The notes under the pieces: generated by a model
The model's database searches: none
Seen by the model: the letters and a program-made list of their open reading frames with translations, nothing else
Told to the model about the DNA's origin: nothing
Assembly (NCBI RefSeq): GCF_001429185.1
Contig: NZ_LMIW01000012.1
Span: 186,606-250,605, forward strand
From: Terrabacter sp. Root85
GTDB lineage: Bacteria > Actinomycetota > Actinomycetes > Actinomycetales > Dermatophilaceae
Length of the DNA: 64,000 nucleotides
Direction: 5' to 3'
Shown here: one piece after another, positions 48,036-57,314 of the stretch
How positions within the stretch are numbered: the stretch's first letter is position 1
Layout: the number at the start of each line of letters is the position of its first letter
Program-made: the position numbers and the translations under genes

Positions 48036-49222
48036 GGTGCCTCACAGTCTGCCTGCCGGCCCGTGGAGCGCAGCAGCGCGCACAGGTCGGTGCTGAGGAC
48101 GGCAGCCTCGTTGCGGCCGTCATAGACGTGGACGATGTCGCGGTACTTCGTCGGCGGCACCCGGTCCTGGAGTCCCTGCGGGTCGAAGCGAACGCTGCTC
48201 GTGGTCTGCCCGGCCGTCGCCGCGGCGAGCTGGGCACGGAGCTGGTCGACGTAGCCACGGGCGTCGGGCTGTGCGTAGACCGTCGGGTTGATGCCGTGGA
48301 CGTAGAAGTACGTCGGGACGCCGGCTGTGCGCACCATCTCGAACATCTGCTGGAGGGCGGCGGTGTTGAGTGACGACCGCGACACCACTTCGCGCTCGAT
48401 GGTGTTGAGCTGGATGCTCGCGAGATCCTTCGTCGGTCGGCTGGAGGCGAAGCGCGAGGCCCAGAAGTCCACGGGCCGGCGCTCCGCGAGTGCGGCGAGC
48501 CCAGTGGCGCGTGACTTCGGTGTCTGGACGACGTCGAGGAACGAGAGCGTGGAGGTCTGCTCCGTCAGGTCGAGGCCCCACTCGAAGCGGTCGCCGACCA
48601 ATGGCGGGCTGGCGGCGGACAGGACGCGCCAGCCGACGTCACCGGGGCTGAGGAAGGACGCTGCGAGAACCCATCGCGACGGGGGCCAGAGGCTGCCCCG
48701 GGCGAGTGCGCCGTCGAGGTAGTCCCACTGCTGCGGCGCGAGATCGTTGAGCACCCAGACGGGGTTGAGGCTGATGACCACGAGGTCGGGCTTGCTCGCG
48801 AGAGCCGACGACAGCGCGCTGACCTCATCGACGAGCCTGATCGCGTCGAGGTAGTAGAGGTCGGTCGAGACGACCTTGCCATCGACGCGCCCAAGGCGTT
48901 CGCTGACCAGTCCCGGAATGAAGGCGCGGGTCTTGGGCCCTACCGCCTGGGTCTCCGACCCGCCGATCCAGGCCACCTTGAAGTTCTTGCCCTTCGGCGT
49001 CGGATCGAAGCCGCGGGGGTCACCGAACGCCAGGGACACGTTGCGCACCTGCCGGGTCGCGAGGGCCTGGTCGTCCCGCTGTCCGGGGCGCGGCTCCACG
49101 ACGATGCCGGCTACGACGAGGGCGGCGACGGCGAACGTCGCGATGCGCACGATCGACCAGCGGGTCACGTCGAAGCCGACCCGGTCGTGCAGGAACGCGA
49201 GCAGACGGTCGGCGAGGATCAC
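48032..49222 (-). CDS. membrane-anchored SGNH-type protein (DltD/AlgJ-like role)
   Basis: 396 residues. One N-terminal membrane helix (about 22-43) is followed by an extracytoplasmic domain with an SGNH-like block WIGGSETQ (Ser 89) and a late D-x-x-H pair, RDIVHVYD (D362, H365). This matches the catalytic Ser and Asp/His positions in DltD- and AlgJ/AlgX-type helpers of MBOATs. GTG 49222 overlaps the MBOAT stop (GTGA). Confidence 0.78.
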   Translation of the reverse strand: MILADRLLAFLHDRVGFDVTRWSIVRIATFAVAALVVAGIVVEPRPGQRDDQALATRQVRNVSLAFGDPRGFDPTPKGKNFKVAWIGGSETQAVGPKTRAFIPGLVSERLGRVDGKVVSTDLYYLDAIRLVDEVSALSSALASKPDLVVISLNPVWVLNDLAPQQWDYLDGALARGSLWPPSRWVLAASFLSPGDVGWRVLSAASPPLVGDRFEWGLDLTEQTSTLSFLDVVQTPKSRATGLAALAERRPVDFWASRFASSRPTKDLASIQLNTIEREVVSRSSLNTAALQQMFEMVRTAGVPTYFYVHGINPTVYAQPDARGYVDQLRAQLAAATAGQTTSSVRFDPQGLQDRVPPTKYRDIVHVYDGRNEAAVLSTDLCALLRSTGRQADCEAP

Positions 49223-50433
49223 AGCAACCTCCCGTAGAAGTCGCCCAGCGACCCGAGCTCGACCATGAGCAGGGGCAGGCTGAGCAGGTAGAAGACGAAG
49301 AGCAGGACGTTGGCACCCGCCCGGCGTGCCAGGCCGCGGTGGTCGGGGACTGGGTGGCGGGCCACCCACCAACGATGACCGATGAGCCCCGCGGAGTGGT
49401 AGAGGCCGAAGATGACGAGGGGGATGGTGAGGTCGTGCCACAGCGCGATGACCATCATCGTCGCGACGATGGCGACGTACTGGGTCCGCGCGCGCATTCC
49501 CCCGAGCGGCACGAAGACGTTGCGTTGGGCGAACCTCGTCACGCTCATGTGCCAGGCATTCCAGAACGCCTGGGGGTTCGTCTTGAGGTAGGGGTTGTTG
49601 AAGTTGGGGGCGAGCCGGAAGCCGAAGATGCGTGCCGACCCGATGGCCATGTCGGAGAAGCCGGAGAAGTTGAAGTAGAAGTAGAAGGCGAACATCACGA
49701 GCTCGAGCCAGTAGTCGAGTGGCGAGCCGCTGCGCGTGGAGAGGGAGAAGACGTCCTGGCTGCCGCGCAGGAGGTAGGCGAGGACGAAGACCTTGAGCGC
49801 GCCGAGACCGATGGTGAGGATCCCGCTCAGGGTGTCGTTCGGGTCCCACCGGGCCCGCTCGTCGAGGCGCCGGTCGATCTCGGTGTACTCGATGACGGGA
49901 CCGATGATGAGCACGGTGGGGAAGAAGCCGTACGCGAGCTGGTGGAGCGGCCGCAGTGGCGGCACGATCTCGAGGCGCACCTTGACGATCTGGTCGATGG
50001 CCCGGAACGTGGCGAAGCTGAGCCCGATGGGCAGGATGAGGTCGCGGACCCGATCGACGGCTCCGACCCATGGGCTGAGCCCGTCGACGAGCCCATTCAT
50101 ACCGACGTTGAACTCGACCACCGCCCATTCGGGGCGCAACTTCCACACGACGAGCGGGGCCAGGGTCAGCAGGACGAGCGTGGTCGTGAGGACCCAGCTC
50201 GACGGGCGGTCGCGCCATCGGGTCGCGGCGAGCTGCAGGACGTAGACGCCGAGCCAGAAGAGGACGTAGAAGGCGAGCAGCCGCGGCGCGATGAGGTAGA
50301 GGAGGTAGGCGCCCGCCAGGCCGAGCAGGAGACGGCGTGCCCATGCCCACGGCAGCAGGAAGTAGAGCGGGACCGCCACCACCATGAGGACCAGCAGGTC
50401 CGAGAAGTAGGCGAAGGGATCGCCGTCAAGCAT
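49219..50433 (-). CDS. MBOAT-family membrane O-acyltransferase
   Basis: 404 residues with about ten helices. The conserved core is GFSDMAIGSARIFGFRL, NFNNPYLKTNPQAFWNAWH, RNVFVPLGG and the invariant His in ALWHDLTIPLVIFGLYH. It belongs to the DltB/AlgI/PatA branch that moves acyl groups across the membrane onto wall or polysaccharide. ATG 50433 overlaps the FkbH-like gene by 8 bases; a TTG at 50448 is an alternative. Confidence 0.92.
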   Translation of the reverse strand: MLDGDPFAYFSDLLVLMVVAVPLYFLLPWAWARRLLLGLAGAYLLYLIAPRLLAFYVLFWLGVYVLQLAATRWRDRPSSWVLTTTLVLLTLAPLVVWKLRPEWAVVEFNVGMNGLVDGLSPWVGAVDRVRDLILPIGLSFATFRAIDQIVKVRLEIVPPLRPLHQLAYGFFPTVLIIGPVIEYTEIDRRLDERARWDPNDTLSGILTIGLGALKVFVLAYLLRGSQDVFSLSTRSGSPLDYWLELVMFAFYFYFNFSGFSDMAIGSARIFGFRLAPNFNNPYLKTNPQAFWNAWHMSVTRFAQRNVFVPLGGMRARTQYVAIVATMMVIALWHDLTIPLVIFGLYHSAGLIGHRWWVARHPVPDHRGLARRAGANVLLFVFYLLSLPLLMVELGSLGDFYGRLL

Positions 50434-52084
50434 CTCGCAGCACCGCAACGTGCTCGGGCGCCACTGACAACGGCAGCGATACCTCGTAGAGTCCCTCGCC
50501 GGTAGCCGTGAAGCCGCGGTCGGGGTAGAAGGCGGCGACCTGGCCGTTCTTTGAAGTCGGACGGTAGGACCCGCGCAGCATCGACGCCCCCGCCGTCACG
50601 GCGTCGTCCCCGATGCACTGGAGGATGGCGTCCTCCACGCCCCGACGCAGGACGCGACAACTCATGAGCAGCGTCTCGATCTCCCAGGCGTCGATGCCGC
50701 AATCAACCACGGCGACGGCGACGAGGCCGTAGCCGCCGAAGCGGTCGGTCACTTCGGCGGCATACACCCGGTGGGCCTGCGAGGTCACGAGCGCGGCTAC
50801 CGCGGCTTCGTCGCGGCGCACGGTCGTGAGGTTGAACTGGTTCGTCTTGTTGATGAGCTGGGTGACGCGACCGACGTGCGCGGGCCCCGGCTCGAAGACG
50901 TGGACGCTGATCCCGAGAGAGGCGAGGAAGTCGGCGTGCGACGGCGCGCCCGCGGCCGCGGCACGCCGATCGCTCTCGCCCTTCATCATCTGGGTGCGAA
51001 CGCGGTCCTCGCCGGAGACGCGTGCGAAGCGGAAAGCGGTGAGTCGTCGGGTGATCTCGGCGACCTCCTCCGGCTCGTCGCTGACCTTGACGAGGTCGAC
51101 ATGCGGCAAGCGCTGGCGTACCTCGTCGAGCTCGACGTCGTTGTCGTCGATGAAGACGAAACTGTCGACGCCGAGGCCTAGCTCGTCGGCGATGGCGCTG
51201 AGGTTGTCGGCCTTGCTGTTCCAGTCAACCCGCTGTGCCGCGAGGTGCTCCGAGCTGAGAGCCATGTCGCCGCCACGGCGGGCGAAGATCTCCTCGATGT
51301 CCGCGGCGTTGTTCTTGCTGACCAGGGCGATGAGCGCGCCGTGGGCGGCCTGGTAGACCAGGCCTTGCTGGAACGCGCGGTAGCCGCTGCCCGGGAAGCT
51401 GTCGCCGATGACGACGCCGTCGGGTCCGTCCTCGCCGACGATGCCCAGCCACAGCGTGTTGTCGGCGTCGACGGCCAGCACCTTCGGGGTCGGGCGACCG
51501 AGCGAGCCCAGGGCCTCGCCGAGGAGAGTGCCGAGCGCCTGCGCGAACGGGCGCGTGAGCGGCTGGTGGTACATCAGGTCGTTGCGGGAGTCGTAGGCGC
51601 GCGCGGTCCCGTGCAGCTGAAGCAGGGCGGCGAGGTCGACGAGGGTGACAGGCGCCTGACCGATGCCCTCCACGAACGCCTGGACGAGCTGGCCGTGCAG
51701 GACGGCGAGCCGCACGCTGCTCCGGGCGTCGAGCGGGTCCAGCCACACGAACGTCGGCGTCGGCGGTGTGCACGCCACGACCGGTATGGCGTGTGTGGCG
51801 GCCGCCTGCCCGACGAGCAGTCCCAGCTGGCGGACGTCCTCGCGCAGCCCCGCGGGGTCGGACTCGCGCACGACCCAGTCGACGAGCGCCGGTCCGAAGA
51901 CGTCCTCGATGCGCCAGCACACGACGAGCTGGTCGGGCGGCTGCTCGAAGCTGGACTCGACGTCGAGGAGCGACTGGTGCACCTGGTTGAAGTCGGCCAG
52001 GCACACCTCGGACCCTGCTGGTGCGGCGGCGAGCAGCGGCGCGACCAGCAGGTGCGGGGTGAAGCTCGCGATGATGCCGATCAT
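50426..52084 (-). CDS. FkbH-like HAD-IIIC acyl-loading enzyme
   Basis: 552 residues. A 190-residue N-terminal domain of SGNH-like character is followed by the HAD-IIIC domain, whose first motif is VDADNTLWLGIVGEDG (D206, D208), with VSKNNAADIEEIF and FIDDNDVELDEVR. The C-terminal GNAT-like part has QLINKTNQFNLTTVRR and an MSCRVLRRGVE cysteine motif. FkbH enzymes dephosphorylate 1,3-bisphosphoglycerate and load glyceryl onto an acyl carrier protein; an ACP gene lies 25 bases upstream. Confidence 0.88.
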   Translation of the reverse strand: MIGIIASFTPHLLVAPLLAAAPAGSEVCLADFNQVHQSLLDVESSFEQPPDQLVVCWRIEDVFGPALVDWVVRESDPAGLREDVRQLGLLVGQAAATHAIPVVACTPPTPTFVWLDPLDARSSVRLAVLHGQLVQAFVEGIGQAPVTLVDLAALLQLHGTARAYDSRNDLMYHQPLTRPFAQALGTLLGEALGSLGRPTPKVLAVDADNTLWLGIVGEDGPDGVVIGDSFPGSGYRAFQQGLVYQAAHGALIALVSKNNAADIEEIFARRGGDMALSSEHLAAQRVDWNSKADNLSAIADELGLGVDSFVFIDDNDVELDEVRQRLPHVDLVKVSDEPEEVAEITRRLTAFRFARVSGEDRVRTQMMKGESDRRAAAAGAPSHADFLASLGISVHVFEPGPAHVGRVTQLINKTNQFNLTTVRRDEAAVAALVTSQAHRVYAAEVTDRFGGYGLVAVAVVDCGIDAWEIETLLMSCRVLRRGVEDAILQCIGDDAVTAGASMLRGSYRPTSKNGQVAAFYPDRGFTATGEGLYEVSLPLSVAPEHVAVLRDA

Positions 52085-52109
52085 GGTGGGCTCGCCCGTC
52101 GCTGGTGAC

Positions 52110-52346
52110 TCAGATGTCCTCGACGCCCTTGCTGCGCAGGACGTTCCGCGCGAGGCCGATGGAGCGCATCTTCATGATCTCGGAGGTCTTGAGCCGGACG
52201 TCAAAGGCGTCCTCGAGAAGGACGACCATCTCCATCGCGGCGAGAGAGTCCCACGTGGGCGTGTTGGACGGACTCGTTTCGTCGCTGAGCTGAGACGCGG
52301 GGAGGTTCAGCCCCTTGGAGAAGACGTCCAGCAGTCGATCCGACAT
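52110..52346 (-). CDS. acyl carrier protein of the acyl-transfer operon
   Basis: 78 residues. The phosphopantetheine site is WDSLAAMEMV with Ser 34. Helices II-III carry the acidic face expected for carrier proteins. ATG 52346 has GAGGAG at 7-nt spacing. First gene of the operon, with a TAAGTT -10 candidate about 35 bases upstream on the minus strand. Distinct from the housekeeping FAS AcpM, which would sit with the FASII genes. Confidence 0.9.
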   Translation of the reverse strand: MSDRLLDVFSKGLNLPASQLSDETSPSNTPTWDSLAAMEMVVLLEDAFDVRLKTSEIMKMRSIGLARNVLRSKGVEDI

Positions 52347-52577
52347 GTGCGAGCTCCTCGGTCGGGCAGCGTTTCGGCGCAACTTACCATCGGGGGATCG
52401 CGGAGGCCGGATAGACGGTTCGTGTGTTGCCCTGCCTCGACGCGGGCCCGCGTGGTGGGCGGCGACGCCCCCGACGGAGGGTTGGAGCCCCTCGGAGACC
52501 GGGACCGGTGGGACGCCTGGTCCTGCAGGGCAGCCTGAACCCCCCGCACTGACCCGCTCCAGGGAAGGATGCGGCAC

Positions 52578-52826
52578 TCAGCCGTCGGCGTCGGTGAGGG
52601 CCTCGACAGGGACGACCTCGATGAGGAAGCCCCGCAGCGCCACGAAGTCAGCGAGCGACTTCTCGTGGTCGTCGCACGCCAGCCACACCTTGCGTCGGTC
52701 CGCGGCATGCAGCTTCGGGTTGTTCCAGATGACCGCGTGAACGCCCGTCGCGCGGCAGCCCTTGGCGCTGCAGACGTGCTCGACGTCAGGGCCGCCCGTG
52801 GGCGACAGGGAGAGCGGACCGCTCAC
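52578..52826 (-). CDS. small conserved Cys/His protein
   Basis: 82 residues. CSAKGCRATGVHAVIWNNPKLH and WLACDDHEKSLADFVALRGFL form a conserved pattern of Cys and His likely to bind zinc. Related small proteins are sometimes mislabelled acetone carboxylase. GTG 52826 overlaps the DUF3099 stop (GTGA). Function unknown. Confidence 0.72.
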   Translation of the reverse strand: MSGPLSLSPTGGPDVEHVCSAKGCRATGVHAVIWNNPKLHAADRRKVWLACDDHEKSLADFVALRGFLIEVVPVEALTDADG

Positions 52827-53113
52827 TGCTCGAGGCGCTGCGTGTCGTCGCGGGGCACGACCGACTGGATGCTGCCCGGCTGGCGCGGGCTCACGGCATT
52901 CGCGAGCACGACGGCGACGTAGGGGATGAAGACCGCGGCCAGGATGGCGGTCCAGCGCAGCCAGCCCGAGGTGACGAAGACCAGGCCGAAGCACACGATG
53001 CGGATGCCCATCATCGTGAGGTAGCGGCGGACGCGCTGGTCCTGGTCGTCCGTCGTGGAGGTCGACGCCGAGGTGACGGAGTAGACGACCGGTTCGTTCT
53101 TGGCTCTTGGCAC
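52823..53113 (-). CDS. DUF3099-family membrane protein
   Basis: 96 residues, two membrane helices (about 32-50 and 55-72) and a hydrophilic C-terminus; DDQDQRVRRYLTMMGIRIVCF matches DUF3099. Divergent from fabG, as usual in actinobacteria. Function unknown. GTG 53113 start. Confidence 0.82.
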   Translation of the reverse strand: MPRAKNEPVVYSVTSASTSTTDDQDQRVRRYLTMMGIRIVCFGLVFVTSGWLRWTAILAAVFIPYVAVVLANAVSPRQPGSIQSVVPRDDTQRLEQ

Positions 53114-53156
53114 CCTTCAACCATAAGCCCGTCCCACGCCCGCGGCACCGTGCTGT

Positions 53157-53952
<796 letters not shown>

Positions 53953-53961
53953 GCCCACCCC

Positions 53962-53983
53962 ACGGCATACCTTGGTATGCCGT
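53962..53983 (+). terminator. perfect hairpin between fabG and fabI
   Basis: ACGGCATACC at 53962-53971 and GGTATGCCGT at 53974-53983 are 10-bp arms with TT between. No U-tract follows, so it may be an attenuator or processing site rather than a full terminator, since fabI is 50 bases on. Confidence 0.55.
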
Positions 53984-54033
53984 CACGAGCGTTGTGCAGC
54001 AAGCGTGCCCACCCACACGAGAAAGTCGCAGGC

Positions 54034-54795
54034 ATGGGAATCCTCGAAGGCAAGAAGCTCCTCATCACCGGTGTCCTCATGGACAGCTCGATCGCGTTCC
54101 ACGTCGCGAAGATCGCCCAGCAGGAGGGTGCGACGGTCATCCTCACCTCGTTCGGCCGCACGATGAAGATCACCCAGACCATCGCCAAGCGGCTGCCCGA
54201 GACGCCCGTCGTCATCGAGCTCGACGTCGCCGACCAGGAGCACCTGGACACCCTCGCCGACCGCCTGCGCGAGCACGTGGACGGCCTCGACGGGGTGCTG
54301 CACTCGATCGGCTTCGCGCCGCAGGGCGCCTTCAACTTCCTCGAGGGCACGTGGGAGGACGTCTCGACGGCCCTCCAGATCTCGGCGTACAGCCTCAAGT
54401 CGCTCGCGGTAGCGACCCTGCCGCTCATGACCGAGGGCGGCAGCGTCGTCGGGCTCACCTTCGACGCGAAGTTCGCGTGGCCGGTCTACGACTGGATGGG
54501 TGTGGCCAAGGCCGCCTTCGAGTCGACGAACCGCTACCTCGCCCGCGACCTCGGCCCCAAGGCCGTTCGCTGCAACCTCGTCGCCGCCGGGCCGATCCGC
54601 ACGACGGCGGCCAAGTCCATCCCGGGCTTCGAGCAGTTCGAGAAGGTCTGGGACGACCGCGCACCACTCGGCTGGGACGTCAACGACCCGGAGCCCGCGG
54701 CGAAGGCCTGTGCGGCGCTGCTCTCCGACTGGTTCCCTGCCACGACCGGTGAGATCGTCCACGTCGACGGCGGCGTCCACGCGATGGGGCAGTGA
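54034..54795 (+). CDS. fabI: enoyl-ACP reductase (InhA/FabI type)
   Basis: 253 residues. NADH-binding GVLMDSSIAFHVAK, SIGFAPQGAFNF, and YDWMGVAKAAFES with the Tyr and Lys of the active site mark the InhA branch. It completes each FASII cycle and is the target type of isoniazid-related drugs. The ATG at 54034 is set by homology; no strong ribosome site is visible. Second gene after fabG. Confidence 0.94.
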   Translation: MGILEGKKLLITGVLMDSSIAFHVAKIAQQEGATVILTSFGRTMKITQTIAKRLPETPVVIELDVADQEHLDTLADRLREHVDGLDGVLHSIGFAPQGAFNFLEGTWEDVSTALQISAYSLKSLAVATLPLMTEGGSVVGLTFDAKFAWPVYDWMGVAKAAFESTNRYLARDLGPKAVRCNLVAAGPIRTTAAKSIPGFEQFEKVWDDRAPLGWDVNDPEPAAKACAALLSDWFPATTGEIVHVDGGVHAMGQ

Positions 54796-54834
54796 GCGCG
54801 CAGGTCCACTGATCCTCTCGCTAGAGTCCTGCCC

Positions 54835-57096
54835 ATGCCTCACGCCGGGACCGAGTCCAGCCCCCTGACGACGACCGACCCCGTGGCCGCGTCGGTGCCT
54901 GCCGAACAGGTGCGGGTCGACGAGGTCAGGGTGCTCGACGGGCCCAACCTCTACTTCGCCCGCCCGGCGATCAAGGTCATCCTGCACGTGCCCGGCTTCC
55001 TCGAGCTCAAGCGCACCGACGCCGAGGCCCTGGCCCGCCGACTGGGCATGCGCTCGGCCCGCCCGGGCAAGCGGGGGACGGCCCTGCGCCAGCGCTTCGT
55101 CATGCGGGTGATCCGCACCGTGACGCGTCGCGTCGGCACCGAGATCGGCGCCGGGCGCCTGGGCGTACGCGTGCGGGCGGGTCAGACCGTCGAGGACGTC
55201 GTGCTCGCCTTCCCGTGGGTGCATCGCACCCGCGGCCGCGTCGCGGGGGAGCAGTTCGGTGCCGTCATGGCCGGCCTGCTCGACCGCTCCCGGAGCGCCG
55301 ACGAGGTCATCGAGGCGGCCGCGGCCGTCATCCTGGCCGCGCCCGACGGTCCGGGCCCCAGCGTGCTGACGCCGACGGTGCCGGTCGCGTCCGTCACCGG
55401 CACCAACGGCAAGACGACGACGACCCGCCTCATGGCGCACATGTGCATGAGCGCCGGTCTCAAGACCGCCTGGAGCTCGACCGACGGCGTCGTCGTCATG
55501 GGCGAGACGAAGGAGGAGGGCGACTTCTCCGGCCCGGCGGGTGCGCGCGGTGTGCTCGAGACGCCCGGCCTCGAGATCGGGATCCTCGAGACCGCCCGTG
55601 GCGGCATGCTCCTCAAGGGCATGGGGGTCACCGCCAACGACGTCAGCGTCGTCACCAACGTCAGCGCCGACCACCTCGGCCTGCAGGGCATCGACACCCT
55701 CGACCAGTTGGCCGAGGTCAAGGCCATCGTCACGACCGTCACGAAGCCACAGGGCTGGGTCGTGCTCAACGGCGACGACCCTCGCGTGTGGGCCATGCGC
55801 TTCGGCATCAAGGCCAAGCCGTGGGCCTTCAGCCTGGACCCTGCCTCGCCCGCGCTCTGGGAGTCGATCAACTCCGGTGGCCGCGGCATCACCGTCCTCG
55901 ACGGCGAGATCGTCGTCCTGTCGCCCAACGGTGACCCGGACCGCCTCGTCAAGATCGTCGACGTCCCCATGACGCTGAGCGGACTGTCCCGCAACAACAT
56001 CGCCAACGCGCTGGCCGGTGCCGCGGCCGCGCTGGGGCTCGGTGTCCCGCGCTCGGCCGTCGTCGAGGGTCTGCGGACCTTCGCGCCGGATCCCGAGCAC
56101 AACTGGGGCCGGCTCAACACGTACTCGCTGCCGCTGCCGAGCGGCGGCAAGGCGACGGTCATCATGGACATGGCCCACAACGAGGCCGGCCTCGAGGCCC
56201 TGCTCGACGTCGCCCGTGGGCTCGCCGCGCCGGGCGGAGCCGTGCGCCTCGGCCTCGGGTGCGCGGGCGACCGCGCCGACGAGGCGATCGTCGCGATGGG
56301 GGAGATCGCCGGGCGCGGCGCCGAGGAGGTCGTCCTCAAGGTCGCGCGCCACTACCTGCGCGGGCGCGAGCCCGAGGACCTGCTCGGTCTCTTCCGCGAC
56401 GGCCTGGCCAAGGTCGGCGTGCTCGACGTGCCCGGCTACGACACGGAGCTCGAGTCCTTCGAGGCCCTCGTGCCGCACGCGCTCGACGGCGACGTCATCG
56501 CGCTCATGTGCCACGCCGAGCGCACTGAGGTCAACGGCTGGATCCGCGAGCACGGCGGCAAGGTCGACGACGCCCGCGCGATCCGCCGCAAGGTCGTCGC
56601 CGCGCGCGGCGAGCACGAGCTCGAGGCGGAGATCGCGGCCCTGTGGGAGGGCGACGACGAGCCGGCGCGGCTCGCTGCCGCCCAGGAGCTCGTCGACGGC
56701 CACCCGGGCGACCCGCGCCTCGTCTTCGAGCTCGCCGGCGTCAAGGACGCGATGGGCGACGAGCAGGGCGCCATCGGTCTCTACGAGGAGGCGCTGGCCG
56801 GTGGCCTGCGCGAGCCGCACCGGCACCGGGCGCAGCTCCAGCTCGCCTCGAGCCTGCGCGTCGTGGGCCGGACCGCCGAGGCGCAGGGCCTCGTTGCCGA
56901 CGTCCTCGAGGCGCGACCGCACAACACGGCGGCGCTCATGCTCAAGGCGCTCGTCCAGGCCGATCTCGGCCAGGAGCGGCAGGCCCTCGCCGACCTCATC
57001 CGGTCGACGCTCGAGGCGACGACCGACGTCGACACCCAGGCCTACCGCCGGGCTCTGCGGGCGTACGCCGACGAGCTGGCTCCCGTCACCGAATAG
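54835..57096 (+). CDS. Mur-ligase family protein with N-terminal CphA-like and C-terminal TPR regions
   Basis: 753 residues. Residues 30-150 resemble the N-terminal domain of cyanophycin synthetase (VLDGPNLYFARPAIKV). Residues about 175-570 are a Mur ligase: TGTNGKTTTTRLMAHM, ETARGGMLLKGMGV, NVSADHLGLQGIDTL, MDMAHNEAGLEALL. Residues about 600-750 are helical, TPR-like. It lacks the ATP-grasp half of CphA, so it could add or join amino acids to a cyanophycin-type product but cannot be CphA itself. A TAGAGT box lies 7 bases before the ATG. Confidence 0.82.
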   Translation: MPHAGTESSPLTTTDPVAASVPAEQVRVDEVRVLDGPNLYFARPAIKVILHVPGFLELKRTDAEALARRLGMRSARPGKRGTALRQRFVMRVIRTVTRRVGTEIGAGRLGVRVRAGQTVEDVVLAFPWVHRTRGRVAGEQFGAVMAGLLDRSRSADEVIEAAAAVILAAPDGPGPSVLTPTVPVASVTGTNGKTTTTRLMAHMCMSAGLKTAWSSTDGVVVMGETKEEGDFSGPAGARGVLETPGLEIGILETARGGMLLKGMGVTANDVSVVTNVSADHLGLQGIDTLDQLAEVKAIVTTVTKPQGWVVLNGDDPRVWAMRFGIKAKPWAFSLDPASPALWESINSGGRGITVLDGEIVVLSPNGDPDRLVKIVDVPMTLSGLSRNNIANALAGAAAALGLGVPRSAVVEGLRTFAPDPEHNWGRLNTYSLPLPSGGKATVIMDMAHNEAGLEALLDVARGLAAPGGAVRLGLGCAGDRADEAIVAMGEIAGRGAEEVVLKVARHYLRGREPEDLLGLFRDGLAKVGVLDVPGYDTELESFEALVPHALDGDVIALMCHAERTEVNGWIREHGGKVDDARAIRRKVVAARGEHELEAEIAALWEGDDEPARLAAAQELVDGHPGDPRLVFELAGVKDAMGDEQGAIGLYEEALAGGLREPHRHRAQLQLASSLRVVGRTAEAQGLVADVLEARPHNTAALMLKALVQADLGQERQALADLIRSTLEATTDVDTQAYRRALRAYADELAPVTE

Positions 57097-57115
57097 TCAG
57101 CACGGCCGCAGACGC

Positions 57116-57288
57116 GCCACGGCGCACTTCTGCCGGTGATGCGCCCGGGCGCCGTCGGCAAGCCTGCCACGGCGCAGTTGTGCCCGGTTCCGCGCCTGGG
57201 CCAGGTCGGCAACCGCGCCATGGCGCAGTCGTGTCGCTCCTCGAACGCCCACGCGGCCGGGAAGCGCGCCGTGGCGCACTTCCCGGCC
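57116..57288. repeat. four-unit 51-bp tandem hairpin repeat between convergent genes
   Basis: GCC(A/G)(C/T)GGCGCA begins units at 57116, 57166, 57217 and 57268, spaced 50-51 bp. The last unit is a long hairpin: a 16-bp arm at 57255-57270, GT, and a second arm at 57273-57288 with one mismatch. Earlier units keep the centre but have eroded arms. Probably terminators for the convergent Mur-ligase and cphA genes that have multiplied. Confidence 0.75.
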
Positions 57289-57314
57289 GTATCGCGTGCG
57301 AGCCTCGACTCGTG

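Noticed and set aside
53983-56922. 979-residue minus-strand frame opposite fabI and the Mur-ligase gene
   Set aside because: Antisense shadow of two clear plus-strand genes; no recognisable domain.
57116-57288. Repeat array as a CRISPR
   Set aside because: Units are contiguous and similar throughout, with no unique spacers and no cas genes.
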